From Teratosphaeria epicoccoides (taxonomy: Eukaryota; Ascomycota; Dothideomycetes; Mycosphaerellales; Teratosphaeriaceae): 64,000 nucleotides of DNA. A program made the position numbers and the translations under genes. The notes under the pieces are model-generated. The model ran no database searches. It was not told the origin of the DNA and saw nothing but the letters and a program-made list of their open reading frames with translations. Below are positions 21,790 to 33,206 of the stretch, in pieces. The stretch is from assembly GCA_021401465.1 (NCBI GenBank), contig JADDMT010000010.1, forward strand, positions 434,001-498,000, written 5' to 3'. Within the stretch, counting starts at the first letter, position 1, and every line of letters begins with the position of its first letter.

Positions 21790-22618
21790 CTTAGCAAGTC
21801 CGAATATGGACTGCCAGGACGCAGAAGGTGAAGCAGGAGGAATTGCCGATACCCAAAGAGCGAATATCCTCTACTTACAGGTATAGCTGTCGCAGCAAGC
21901 TTTCAATGCGCTTGATATACACGGGGGTCTTGCCTAAGTCGTGTGAACTGTGAAGAAGTTGGGCTGAATAGCTGGCAAACGCTTACACCAAATCTGCTAT
22001 CTTACTGAAAATCTGACTGCAACTCTGCCCTCTGATTGGTTGTTCAAAAAAAGTCGGTCACGTGATACTGGGAAATCAGCGGCAGGTTAGCAATTACCAA
22101 GGTTGCTAGCTAATTTGATGGGTAATAATCGCATCAATTAAATTAGCTAGCACGCTTGCTAAATGCTAGCCTGCCGCTGACTTCCCTGCGTTACACAAGC
22201 TAGGAATTAATACATAGTTCAATTGGAATTACTCAATCAGTTCGCTCTGTGGCTCTATTTAGTAAGATGCCGTAACATTGAGCGTTACAGCGCTCTCCTG
22301 GCATACCTTGTCACATCTCAATCTAGCAAGCAAGCTATGATGGTCTCGCCATCCATCAGTGGCAAAAGGTCAATCCATTCCGCCAAGTGGCGGCATCTTG
22401 TTACATGATAACACTCCACTTTTGCCCGTCTCGTCGATATGGAGCCCAGCTCTCGTAAGTGGCTTTCAGGCCAGACCAGACGATACCCACGGGCACATTG
22501 TCGAGCAGATGCAGGAATGTGATGAGTCACCGCAAGGGTCGTACATGCAAGTATAATAGCATCCACGTCAATCGCAGCATAAGGCAATGTCCATCATCAG
22601 GACATTTGCGCTTGCAAG
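21790..22618. other. Intergenic region with hairpin element
   Basis: Holds the WDR70 promoter, the 117-bp inverted-repeat element (22070-22186, listed separately) and an AT-richer stretch after it (22187-22260). No coding frame is supported. Confidence 0.55.
22070..22186. mobile_element. MITE-like hairpin (117-bp imperfect palindrome)
   Basis: The left arm (22070 to about 22120) and right arm (about 22132-22186) are reverse complements. Both outer ends read GGGAARTCAGCGGCAGG inward, and both continue through TAGCA and TTGCTAGCTAATTT or TGCTAGCTAATTT to a short centre around GGTAATAATCG. About 42 of the outer 47 positions pair, and several mismatches are transitions. No open frame lies inside, and no clear target-site duplication was found beside the ends. 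Size and structure fit a non-autonomous DNA element or a large regulatory hairpin. It sits 280 bp upstream of WDR70. Confidence 0.65.
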
Positions 22619-23340
22619 ATGGTGACCTATGGATTCGTTCTTGTCCCTCTCTACATCTACCCACTCCCTAGCGCCTGGGATCTGCTCTTCCAGGCCGCAA
22701 AGGCATACCTAAATGTCACCTTCCAGGCAGTGATCAATCCCGACACTGGCCCAGCAGGTTCCTGCCCGAATAGCGATTATATCAATGCTATGGCCTCTCT
22801 GAATAAGTACTTCAACACAAAGACCCTGGCATATTTCCACGCAAGTCCTCTTAGTGCATCGTTTACCTAGCATGCAATTGATCACAAAACAACTCACAGA
22901 CCGCCGCCCGGTATGACTGCGGTCCCGAGGCCGACTGGATCTGCCCATGCACTCAAGATCTTTCCGCCATAGAGACCAACATAACCAAATACCAAAACTG
23001 GAACGCACACGGCAAGTGCACCGACTAGGATATTCATGTCGACGGCATCTTCGACGAAGCACCAAGTGATGGCAACTGCTCAGCCTATATGTCCAACGCC
23101 ACACTTTTCGCAAAGTCTACTCTGACCCACCAAAGAACCGTCCTCTTCAATGCTGGCCAAGCTGTCAATTCCACGTACCGAAGTCTCGCAGACTGCATCA
23201 ACGTCTTCGAGGATGCAGAGGCTGTGTACGATGCCGCCGACATTGGCTAGTTCACTCGTACGCTGACGCTATGGCGAGCGATGTCAACACCATACTCAAC
23301 ATGACGAATGACGCTATGGCTGGTCTTTACATCACGAGTT
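22619..23340 (+). pseudogene. Spherulin-4 family pseudogene
   Basis: The ATG at 22619 opens a frame with the spherulation-specific family 4 (TIM-barrel-like, usually secreted) pattern: VLVPLYIYPLPSAWDLLF, INPDTGPAGSCPNSDYINAM and LNKYFNTKTLAYFH. A 59-nt intron (22841-22899) with a GC donor (GCAAGT) and CACAG end joins this to TAARYDCG, then WNAHGKCTD, DIHVDGIFDEAPSDGNCSAY, FNAGQAVNSTYRSLADCINVFEDAEAVYD. TAG at 23026-23028 interrupts the invariant DIHVDGIFFDE region and TAG at 23248-23250 ends the frame early. The expected C-terminal part is shortened, with a remnant (NDAMAGLYIT) in another frame near 23305-23340. There is no signal peptide. It is broken by at least two stops and an indel. Confidence 0.85.
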
Positions 23341-26300
23341 GAATTCGTAAAGGGAGTTTTCGAAGAATTGGGTGGATTTTGTGGGTGTAGTCGGGCAGGT
23401 TGTGACGGAAAACATTGCGTTGGAGCGGTGAGACCGCGAGTCGACTGACCAGACCGGTGTCTGTCAGATACATGACTGGATGGGACACGGCATCGGCCAA
23501 ATATCCGTCCAAACAAACACTTATCGGTGCTCTTGGACCTCCGATCGAAGTATGATCATCACTCTGGCATTAGCGTGACCTTGACACATGCCATCTCAAT
23601 TCAGCCAGCAGCGGCGAATTGGGTTTCGAACAAGGCTCCGAGAGGTGCTGGACGGTGTCTCAAATTTCTCTGGTCTCTCTCATCTCTGCTGTACGTGCGA
23701 TTGTGCCCTCTCTGCAACGCAAAAACTTACCAGGGGCCGAAAGGAAGTACAGGTCGCGGCCTGAGGGCCAGCAGCGCTTACAGTATTGCAAGCAAAATGC
23801 AGCACTACAGCGGCGGGACCAACGCGACGGCCCGCCAGTGGCCAGACCGCCTGAAACATTCACTTATCTGTATAGTATAACAGGCAATACGCAGGACTAC
23901 GGCGCAGCAGTGCCACTTCTGCAAAGTCAGAAAACATTTGTCCGTCAAAGCACTGAGGGACGATTCAATCGTCAAATCGCATAGGATCACTTAGGATTGA
24001 GAACGTCTCAATTGACGCAACAAACCGCCTGAGGGACTACTGCGGCTATTGCTGAGGATGGAAAAAGTGGAGGAGAGCACGGATCCATTCGTATTGGCGC
24101 ACGGGCGCCTCTTGGATTTTGTGATATCGCTCTCAAGGGTACAATGGATTGTTGCAAACATGTTGTTCATTGAAAACCTGTTCGCGGAAGTGGTTCCAAG
24201 GCCTGTGCGTTAGATCGAGGTGAGGATGAACCTTTCCCAAATAGCGATCATGTTCGTGCGAACTTGCCATGAGCGAACACATGAACGGAGTTCGGCTGCA
24301 AGTCAGCCAGCCAATGTTGCAGGCAGACATATCTCCGTCGACTGATTGACAGATCAGCACGAGAATCGCTCATGTAAGACGGGCCGATGGGTGGACGATG
24401 GCTCGTAAACAATCTGACGCGTTGTTATTATTGTTGTTGAGATGTATGGCATCTGCCTCCTTCGGAGTCAATGACCAACGCCAAGTCGATCATATTGCCT
24501 AGCAGGACAACCAGGCTACAACCAGAGTCCAGCTTTTGCTGTACCTAAAGACTGCTCGCCACGATGGGTTGCTGACCGACTCCAAGGATTTTCCCTGAAC
24601 GCCTTGCTCTTTAATTTCTTGTCTAGGGTCGCTTTCCTGGTTTGGGGCTGGAAATCGTACTGTCGTCAACTGTAGCCTTTGCGGCCTAAGTCTCCACTCC
24701 AGTTCGCTTCGCCAAGCAACGGTACGAGGCGGACCTGGGAGAGGAATATCACACTTGAGATCCATGGTTGTCACATATGCCAAGAAGGCTTGCTGACCAC
24801 TACATGCGAATGCCAGCAAAGTCACCGTGGTTCCGTGAACGTCCCCGACTTACGTTTCCAGGATGCAGGTACGATCATGCCAAGGGCGCTGACTGGCCTG
24901 CAGGCGTTTGCAGCTCTCAAGCTTGCAACAATATAGGTGCTTCGTGGACTTGTTGTGCCTGAATCATTTGTCAACCACCCTTCGAGTTGCCTCGTTCCGT
25001 AGAATAGTATATGGCTCGGATGCACTTGCAATGGCGCAGCCGACAAGTGAAGTTAGGAGACACTGCAGGGCGAATATACCGCGTGTACATGCAGTCGCCA
25101 TGCATCGCGTTCGTTCCGCGGGACAGGCTTTCACAAATCGCTCAACGTGCATCTTCCAATCCGGTGCTTGAATGGCGATGTGCTCAATTGGTGCATGACA
25201 TGATGTTGTGAAATGTCGCGCTGACGTGTGGAAGCACGGCATTAAGCACCTGCCTTCACGTATGGAGCGGGAGCACTCGTCTGAAATGCTGAGGTCCACA
25301 GCACACATTTGGGGTGTCGTGTGGAGAATAGAGTGATTGTCGAGTGATGATGCGAAGCGCTGTCTCGGGACAAGAGCCAATGTGCTGAAAGGCTGGTAGG
25401 CTAAGCTGGAGTCAGGGAGCAGGCACAGAGAGCTCATGCATGTTGCAGCTTGCATGCAGCCCGGAAGAAGTGCAGGCGGTTAACGTCATCCCAAAAAATG
25501 CTCGACCGGCAGGGATGTGCTTTGGATTTTGGATTTACCGGTGATCAGGATGCAGGGTTCGCCGCTCGCGGAATTCGCGCTGCAGACGGCAGCAGGTCCC
25601 ATAGGTCATCATTTCCTGTTCCTTCTTTGCAATGCCTGTCGTGCTCCGTGAACAAATAGTGAAAGGTCGATGGTACTTGTCGTTGTTTGTACGTGTTGCT
25701 GTTGATGGCACGCGCGGTTGTTGGTACGTGTTGTTTCTGATACGTGATATCTTTGTCTTGTGTTTTTCATGTTGGCACGTGGCATGTCTGGGACGGCCAC
25801 TCAGATCATCAAATGACAGCTCCTCTATCGCGTACATGTACAGCAGAGGCGGCGGCTTTCAGACAATGATGCCGACGACCCACCGTTTCAGGTATCATAA
25901 AGTTGACTCTCTTGGGCTCTGTTGTTGAACGGTCTATAAGATACATTATCGTGGCTGATGGATCGAGGACGTCAAGACCAATAGAATCACGCATCGTAGC
26001 GAGCTGACCGTTGCGCCGTTACCGAATCACTCATTAAACACTAGAAACACTCTGAGTCGTTTACCTGTATTAGACTCTTGTCTCTGTGTAATAAGTCAAT
26101 AACAAGGGTCCTTTGCCAAGACCAGTACAAGCCGGTTGTCGAGGCCCGCACGCCCCGGACGGAGGGTACCTACTCGTTGCTGTTGCGACCACCTACAACG
26201 GTGGAGTAGGTCTTGGTGCAAGAGCGTTGCCCAAGGCCCGCCGCGGCGTGGCCAAACAGCCAGTGGCACGTGGGGCTGCGAAACGTTGCCAAGACTGAGG

Positions 26301-27214
26301 CGCCCGAACTCATGAAGGGTCACGGAGAGCGAGGAGGTTCCTCACGAAACAACACGCTCGATCTCGGGCAGCATCCACGTGTCACCATGGCAAGCCGATG
26401 TGTCGTGAACAATAACCAGAATTCGATGCTTTCATCGAACCTCAGATCCGCTATGCCTCGTAGCCCGCCAGGTGAGAGACGCCATAGTTTTCGGAATCGA
26501 AGCTTGCAACGCACGTTCAACCACACAGTGGGTGGAAGTCCTGGCCGCAACCTTAGGCGTGGGTGTGCGTGGATTGTCTCGCTTGCAGGCATGGTTCTGG
26601 GATCTTGTGCAATGTGGGGCGGCTGGAGACATGCATGCATGTGTGCAACGAACCTGTGAGGATACCGAGGCTGCATCATTCTCGTGGACGGACTCAAATT
26701 AGACAATTGCACTTGGTCTATGCACTAGTCTGACGAGCAGCGCTTGCAAAAGCGACCACAGCACGATATCGAGAGCTAGGCCGAGACGCGCCTTACTGCC
26801 TTTTGGGCGGGTCGGTCTTCAGTGATCTTCTCGACATGGATTTCGTGGGACTCGCCGCAGCGCTTCTTTCATTGCTAGAGCAGGGGACGCTGGTAAAACG
26901 ACCTTCACCTTGTCACCAAGAGCCCAGGTCACGCCTGTCCGTCACTTTGCCTTCAGCGCGGGCCCCTCTCACACCACCACCACAATTTGTTTTTGCAGAC
27001 CCAAGGTTCCGCTCGTGCTCTGCCATACTCGCTGCCTCCGACCCAGATCTTGGACTGAATGATAACTCGACTCGGAAAATACGCACGCCTGAAGATTGCC
27101 TGTCGAAGTCTATTATAGGCCGTGGCCTTGCCTGTTGGCAGCTCCACGCATCGGCGGCCTGTAGTTACCAGTCCGGAGGAACATGCCACATCGATAGCCC
27201 TGGCCGGATACAGA
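23341..27214. other. 3.9-kb gene-poor region
   Basis: No gene could be supported. Frames of up to 163 codons (24964-25455 minus, 26213-26659 plus, 26803-27234 plus) show no family, no good start context and no coherent splice structure. Features noticed are a cluster of ACGTG motifs at 25680-25790 and a run of (TTATTGTTG) near 24425-24440. It lies next to the spherulin-4 pseudogene, so further decayed accessory genes are possible. The promoter of the CRIB gene is at its right end. Confidence 0.45.
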
Positions 27215-29893
27215 ATGGAGCCAATACTGGCTGAGGAGCCGAAGCAGCTCGTGCGCTCTACGTCTTTGTTATCATCCGCGCGACACCACACGTCAACACT
27301 CGAATCATGGCGGCCTCCATCGTCCCGCGATAGCATTGCGAGCAGCTGCAGACCCATGAATGATACCCAAGGCAGAATGCGCAAACGTCATTCCTTCTTT
27401 GCCAGGTCGCAGTCTGACACTCCGAAGCTGAGGCGAACCCCCAGTACACTCACCAGATCACCGCCTCCCTCCGATTTTCACCAGGAGCACTGGTCACGAC
27501 CTGGCACAGCTCAAAGTGTCTCGTCACGAACGTCACGGAGAAAGGGGACTGATCCTCTGGTGAGCATTCGCAATTCTCTTTTTGGCGGAAGGAGAAAAGC
27601 ACGTTCAAAGGAAGATTCTGCGTCCTCATCCGCAAGCGGGGCAGGCTCTAGTGCCACCAATGCAGACGGCGATAACTTCAAGACCATGTTCAAGACCGAG
27701 GAAGATTGTGAGTGTGAGCCCCAGAAGCCAGAGAACCGACTTACCAACAGCGGCATAGACTACCGTCATCTGCGAAAGTGCAGCATTTCGCCCCCATTCA
27801 ACTTCGAGCATATCACCCACACAGGACGCAGGCATTTGCCTCGTCTTGAGACTGTCAACGAAAAAGACCTCAAAGCCGAGTTCTGGGGTGTGTCGGCTTA
27901 TCAACGACCCAAACACTTTCTTAATGGCATTCAAGCGGAGGATCTGTCAACGAAACTGCCGCTTATGGGAGTGGAAAGGAATTCACCTAGCTCGAGACCC
28001 ACGTCACCTGTGCCTGCAGGCATGATGGAGCAAACCGCATTGTTGCCGGATTCTCCAAAGCGCAGATTCTTTGGATCGATCGACGGGCCAAAAGCGAGCA
28101 TTAATGAAACCATCTTTGACGAGGTGCGCGAGACGAAGTTCGACCCGGACGTTGCGATGCAGACGCTTCGTGTAGGAAAGCCACAGCAATTTCCACTTCC
28201 GAAACGATGCTCGTCAATGGGAGCTATTAGAGAGAGCAGGGAGAGCTCAGGACCAAGCGACTGGCCGCTTTCACCGGCGAGTCTGATGAAGCATAATGGA
28301 GAGAGCTATGTGCAACTTCCGGCGCCGCCGACGGGCACATTTCACGAAAGCGAGCATAACGGAAATGACGCTCCAAGCGACCGCCCCATTCCCCGCCGTG
28401 AGACGCCAATCTTCATGTCGCCAAGTCAGCCAAGTACTCCGTGCTCTGACACCGGAGGCGATGGTGCGCAGCAGTCCGATGCATCAATCGAGGATACAGC
28501 CAGCACACAATGTGCGCAGCACAACATTACGCCCAGTCAGTCACCAGGAATCGTAGGCAGTGACGCAACATGTTCGCGGGTAGAGCACAGCGACCGGGCC
28601 CAACAGCCCCTACCGCCAGTGCCAACACAGCAGCGACCTGCATCAATACGGGATAGAAGCGCCTCGCAGAATTCCATCTTCATGTCCAAATCGGAAGCAC
28701 CATCGACACTGTCATTATTGACCAGCGATAGACCCTCGACACAGTCCAAATCATCCAAGTCAACAACGAAGTCCCCTGCCACGGAGTCAAACCCTACAAG
28801 CACGTCAAGCATACCAACCAGATCAAGCATTCTGTCTGAGGATCTGACATGGGAGGACGAGGTCGACTTCTTGTACGAGCAGAACGCTGAGTCAACGTGC
28901 AATTTTGATTGGCAACATGGACCAATCGAGTCAACGCTCGAGCGCGATTTCATGGATCTAAGGCTGTCGAGTTGGGCCACGTCGACGCAACCCTTCAACA
29001 CGCCGACGAGTGCTAGTAAGTCCTCTGCCGATGCTCGCGTTGCTTCATCGCCATGGCATGAAGGCAATGCGCATTCAAGAGGCTCGTCTGTTGGACATCG
29101 TGGTTTCTTGGCCGCAAGAAGAGGATCCAAATCAAAGAGTGGCCTATCAGATGGGCTGCATAAGCAGTTGAACGCTCCTGCGCCATTGGACATCACGCAA
29201 ATGCCACCATTGGATGTGACGCCGACGACGTCCCCGATCATCAAGGTCTTGTCGCCTGTCCTCAGCGTCCGTGAGGACGAAGATTCTGCAGAACCGGCAC
29301 CCAAGCTGCACTTCTCGCCAAACACATTGCACTTTCACAGCTTTGACAGCACAAACAGATGCAGCGCAGAGTACGTCAGTGAGCCTGAGTCGAGTGGAAC
29401 ACGGAGGTCAAAGCACAGCAAATCCAGCTCCTACAGCTCCTACGACAGCGTTACCAGGTGTACGCCAACATCAGGATCCCGAGAAACGGCTCGGTGGTCC
29501 TCAGCATCCTCAGCAAGCAATCCAGAGCTCATGCATAGCCATAAGCGTCGAAGCAAGGCATCTTTGCACAAGGTTCTCATCTCTCGGCCTCTGGAGTGCC
29601 TGCCGCAGAGTCCGGGCTCGCCATTTGACACCGAAAACCCAATTGCAGGGGATGACAGCTCGATTGTACCTCGTGCCTTGCAAGTCGAGCCTATGCGCAA
29701 CACGTTCATCGTGGCAAGACCGGCGTCGGCTTCGGATCACCGGTTGCTGCAGCACGCTGGTCGAGCAGTACAAACGGGCCGACCGTCCACGCTGGGACGA
29801 CTGGGCCTATTCCCCAGGATTCAAAGCGCCGAGGAGCAAGAGCAGAAGTATCGCAGGGCGGCGTCTGCGGAGCCATGGGTGGGCTGGGTATGA
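27215..29893 (+). CDS. CRIB-domain Cdc42/Rac effector-like protein
   Basis: Single-exon gene; the ATG at 27215 (MEPILAEEPKQLV) gives 892 residues, and the frame upstream lacks an ATG. A CRIB (p21-Rho-binding) motif is seen at about residues 189-205: CSISPPFNFEHITHTGRR, fitting I-S-x-P-x-x-F-x-H-x-x-H-x-G, which binds GTP-loaded Cdc42 or Rac. There is no kinase domain, so this is not a PAK; it corresponds to the CRIB-only effectors (Gic-like) that couple Cdc42 to polarity and septins. The rest is disordered, rich in Ser/Thr/Pro, with basic patches near the N-terminus (RMRKRHSFFARSQS and RRKARSKED) that could bind acidic membranes. A conserved-looking DLTWEDEVDFLYEQ segment lies near residue 545. 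Many SP/TP sites suggest control by proline-directed kinases. Confidence 0.82.
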   Translation: MEPILAEEPKQLVRSTSLLSSARHHTSTLESWRPPSSRDSIASSCRPMNDTQGRMRKRHSFFARSQSDTPKLRRTPSTLTRSPPPSDFHQEHWSRPGTAQSVSSRTSRRKGTDPLVSIRNSLFGGRRKARSKEDSASSSASGAGSSATNADGDNFKTMFKTEEDCECEPQKPENRLTNSGIDYRHLRKCSISPPFNFEHITHTGRRHLPRLETVNEKDLKAEFWGVSAYQRPKHFLNGIQAEDLSTKLPLMGVERNSPSSRPTSPVPAGMMEQTALLPDSPKRRFFGSIDGPKASINETIFDEVRETKFDPDVAMQTLRVGKPQQFPLPKRCSSMGAIRESRESSGPSDWPLSPASLMKHNGESYVQLPAPPTGTFHESEHNGNDAPSDRPIPRRETPIFMSPSQPSTPCSDTGGDGAQQSDASIEDTASTQCAQHNITPSQSPGIVGSDATCSRVEHSDRAQQPLPPVPTQQRPASIRDRSASQNSIFMSKSEAPSTLSLLTSDRPSTQSKSSKSTTKSPATESNPTSTSSIPTRSSILSEDLTWEDEVDFLYEQNAESTCNFDWQHGPIESTLERDFMDLRLSSWATSTQPFNTPTSASKSSADARVASSPWHEGNAHSRGSSVGHRGFLAARRGSKSKSGLSDGLHKQLNAPAPLDITQMPPLDVTPTTSPIIKVLSPVLSVREDEDSAEPAPKLHFSPNTLHFHSFDSTNRCSAEYVSEPESSGTRRSKHSKSSSYSSYDSVTRCTPTSGSRETARWSSASSASNPELMHSHKRRSKASLHKVLISRPLECLPQSPGSPFDTENPIAGDDSSIVPRALQVEPMRNTFIVARPASASDHRLLQHAGRAVQTGRPSTLGRLGLFPRIQSAEEQEQKYRRAASAEPWVGWV

Positions 29894-30371
29894 CGCGGAT
29901 ACGAGGGCGAGATGTGATTTTGCGGTATATGTATTGCTAATAATAAGTAGATGGAGCAAATAAGGCGGCAAAGGAAGCGTGAATGAATCCACACCTCGGC
30001 CGCGATAGTGATGAGCGCGCAATATATGCGAGGATCATGACTGATGATTGAGTTGTGGTTGAGGGATGAATATAATAAGGTAATCAATCATGCACCACCC
30101 CTTGCACGCGTTCGAGACGGCGCGCGGACCCTCAGGTTCACGGCTGCAAAGAGCGTTCTGAATTCTGATTGGCAGCGGGGAGGGCGAAATGAGGGTCCTG
30201 ACAACGAGGTTGCCCGCTTGCCTCGCTTGTTTATGAGAGACTCCCTCTCCCCTGACGCTTGACGATCCATCATTTCCCTTACCGAGCCGCATGACTTACA
30301 TAAGATAATCTACATCTTTAACTTGGCGAGGACCAAGCAATTCTGCAGCGCGGGCTGTCGATGCGGCAGCG
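29894..30371. other. Intergenic region, alpha-actinin promoter
   Basis: 478 bases between tandem genes. The AT-rich 29930-30090 part carries several TAATAATAAG and ATATAATAAGG runs that could serve as the CRIB gene poly(A) signal region. The remainder precedes the actinin start. No gene is seen. Confidence 0.5.
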
Positions 30372-32397
30372 ATGGCCGTCCTGCTCGATCAGGCGTGGGT
30401 GAAGGTACAGGCCAAAACATTCACCAAATGGTGAGTCGTCGAGCTGAGCTTCCGACTCGCTGGGACGATGGAGAGAGCGGGGGTGATGCTGATCAGCGAG
30501 AGACATGACTGACCCTCCGTGATCACGAGGCAGGCTCAACAACAAGTTGCATGTGCGGAATGTGCAGGTCAACGACATCGTGTCCGACCTCTCCGACGGC
30601 GTCATCCTGATCCACCTCCTCGAAATCCTGTCGCAAGAATCGCTGGGACGGTATGCAGCGAAACCGAAACTGCGCGTGCAGCGCTTCGAGAATGTCAACA
30701 TTGCCCTCGACTTTATCAAGAGCAGGAAGATACAGCTGACCAACATTGGCGCCGAGGACATCGTGGATGGGAATAGGAAGATCATCTTGGGCCTAATCTG
30801 GACGCTCATCTTGCGCTTTACCATTAGCGATATCAATGATCAGGGCTTGAGTGCGCGGGAGGGGCTGTTGTTGTGGTGTCAGAGGAAGACGGCGTGTTAC
30901 GACGAGGTCAATGTCAAGGACTTCTCGGCCAGTTGGAACGATGGGCTGGCGTTCTGTGCCCTGCTGGACATCCACCGGCCAGACCTGATTGACTTTGATG
31001 AGCTGGACAAGGGTCCGAAGGCGCACAAGCAGAACATGCAGCTCGCGTTCGATATCGCCTCGAAAGAGATCGGCATTCCAGATCTGCTGGATGTTGAAGA
31101 TGTCTGTGACGTTGCGAAGCCAGATGAGCGGTCGCTCATGACATACATCGCATACTGGTTTCACGCTTTCTCGCAGATGGAGAGGGTGGAGAATGCAGGC
31201 AGGAGAGTGGAGAAGTTTGTCAGTAACATGAATGGGGCTTGGGAGATGCAGAACAACTTCGAGCAGAGGATGCGGAAGCTGCTGCAGCAGGTCGAGGATC
31301 AGAGAAAGGCGTGGGAGGCCGCACTGTTTGACGGCACATATACAAATGCAAAGGAGCAGAGTCGGCGATTCATTGCGTATAAACAGAAGGAGAAGAGAGC
31401 GTGGGTCGCGGAGAAGAGTGACTTGGCAGGCTTGCTGGGCAACATCAAGACCAAATTGAGTACATACCGGTTACGACCTTACGAGCCTCCGGCAGAGCTC
31501 AGTCTTGAGTCGGCAGACAAAGCCTGGAACGGCCTAATGGAGGCCGAGCATGCACGAAGTCAGGCCATCAACAACAAGATACGAGACATCAAAAACAACT
31601 TACGGCGGACCTTTGCAGACAAGGCAAACGACTTTGCCCTCGCGCTCAAGACTATCAGCGTGAGCATCTCCGGGCTGGAGGGCGAAGTAGAAGATCAGCT
31701 GGACCACGCTAAACAGATTTCCGCCAACCTCCCACCTCTGGATCAATACCTGCAGATCATTGCGAACCTCGACCAGCAGTGCCAGGAAGCGAACATCGAC
31801 GACAACGACTTCACGACCTACACCTACGACGAGCTCGAATACGAGCTCAGTCTGGTCCGTTCCAGCGTAGCGAAGAAGCTCGCGTTCTTAGACAACCAAA
31901 TCGTTGCTCGCGACATGACGAATCTTACGCCCATCCAACTCGAAGAATTCGAATCCGTATTCCGCCATTTCGACCGCGACCTCTCCAATTCCCTCCAAGA
32001 GCTCGAGTTCTCCGCCGCGCTCGCATCTCTTGGGCTCGTCTACGACGAGCAAGAAATGCATGAGCAATTCCTAGCCGTCGCCGGGCGCGGCGGCTCAGTG
32101 ACTTTCGAGCAGTTCATTCGGTTCATGGTGGATGTGACCGAGGACCAGAACACTGCGGAGCAAGTGTTTGAAAGTTTCAGAGAGGTTGCGGACGGGAAGC
32201 CATACGTGACGGAGCTGGATCTGACGCACAGTCTGATTCCCGATGAAGTGGTGGCGAAGCTTGCGGAGAGTATGCCGGTGCATCGGGGGCCGGATTTGCA
32301 GCAGGATCGAGACGTGGACAAGTATGATTATGTGGAGTTCATGAAGCAGTACATGCCCGTTGGTGGCGGGCGGAGGGCGAATGGGCATCATCATTAG
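30372..32397 (+). CDS. Alpha-actinin, actin cross-linker
   Basis: Two exons (30372-30430 and 30534-32397; 103-nt intron GTGAGT to GGCAG) give 640 residues starting MAVLLDQAWVKVQAKTFTKW-LNNKL. Residues about 8-115 and 125-230 are tandem calponin-homology domains, the actin-binding head, with SDGVILIHLLEIL and SASWNDGLAFCALLDIHRPDLIDF. About 245-480 is a shortened helical rod (two spectrin-like repeats, as in other fungi, against four in animals). About 500-635 holds EF hands: DRDLSNSLQELE is a complete calcium loop, while the next (GRGGSVTFEQF) is degenerate, so calcium control may rest on one site. The protein cross-links antiparallel actin filaments at the cytokinetic ring and septum. Ends in GHHH. 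Confidence 0.96.
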
Positions 32398-33206
32398 GGA
32401 GGGGAGAGCCACAGGTCCACGCCCGCGTTTGTCTAAGGAGCAGCGTAGGATATGCGCAAGCAGGGTTTTGGCAGTAGCGAAAGGCGTTGGCGGGAGGAAC
32501 TTGGGGTTCCTGGGTTGGGTTGGGCTGGTGCATATGAGCGTCTTGGTTGCAAGCGCTGGACAGTATGGGGCACATGACTGTTGCATAGATATCCTCGTGT
32601 AGTAGCAGTGTCAATCGAGCAATATGTGCAAAGGGATAGCAATCTATCCGCAGTCATGTGCTGACGCAGTCATCTTGTCCAATCGAGGTAAGGGATTTGG
32701 AGGTACTGTGGCAGGTCAGGCACGAGCAGTGGGCAGCGTCCCTCCGAATCGAGCGGTACCGCACCGCTTACCTGACGAACAACACCCTCCTCCCGACTCT
32801 CGTGCGCAAGAGTCCAGCTGACCCTGAATGCTCTGACCAAACTGGTAGACGACGCTGGGTACTGATCACGCAAGGACGGCATCCGCGCGCTTGATGCTCG
32901 AAAAGTAAAAATTGGGCAGCTTGCTTTGGCGGTTCTGAACGTCGGAACGCATTCCTTTGTACGTCAACGCGTTGTGATACCTACCCTTGCTGGAGTATCC
33001 GATCATTTGAACGGGTGAGAGTTTTGCTCACGCGCACATAAGGAGATGGTAAGTTTCTTGGAGGGCTTTGAAAAGAAATTGATTTTCCTTCCTAGCGAGC
33101 TTTTTTTTCTAAAGTAGTCTTCTTACAGGACAGATCGCTGGGTGAACTACTATACGATCTCTCCCGATCAGTGAGCAGTGCGATCTCGATTCACCGGAAA
33201 ACAAAC
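32398..33206. other. Intergenic region, no gene seen
   Basis: 0.8 kb between actinin and the unknown gene. Short frames overlap on both strands, none with homology. A pyrimidine-rich stretch (about 33060-33125, TTTTCCTTCC and TTTTTTTTCT) lies shortly upstream of the next start, as is common in fungal promoters. Confidence 0.5.

Noticed and set aside
21790..21960. Upstream coding exon for WDR70 (a coding-like DLGKTPVYIKRIESLL stretch before a GTAAGT)
   Set aside because: No in-frame ATG and no matching N-terminus in the family; the ATG at 21789 is sufficient.
24964..25455. 163-codon minus-strand frame as a cysteine-containing protein
   Set aside because: Cysteines are irregular, there is no signal peptide, no family and no promoter-like context; likely chance.
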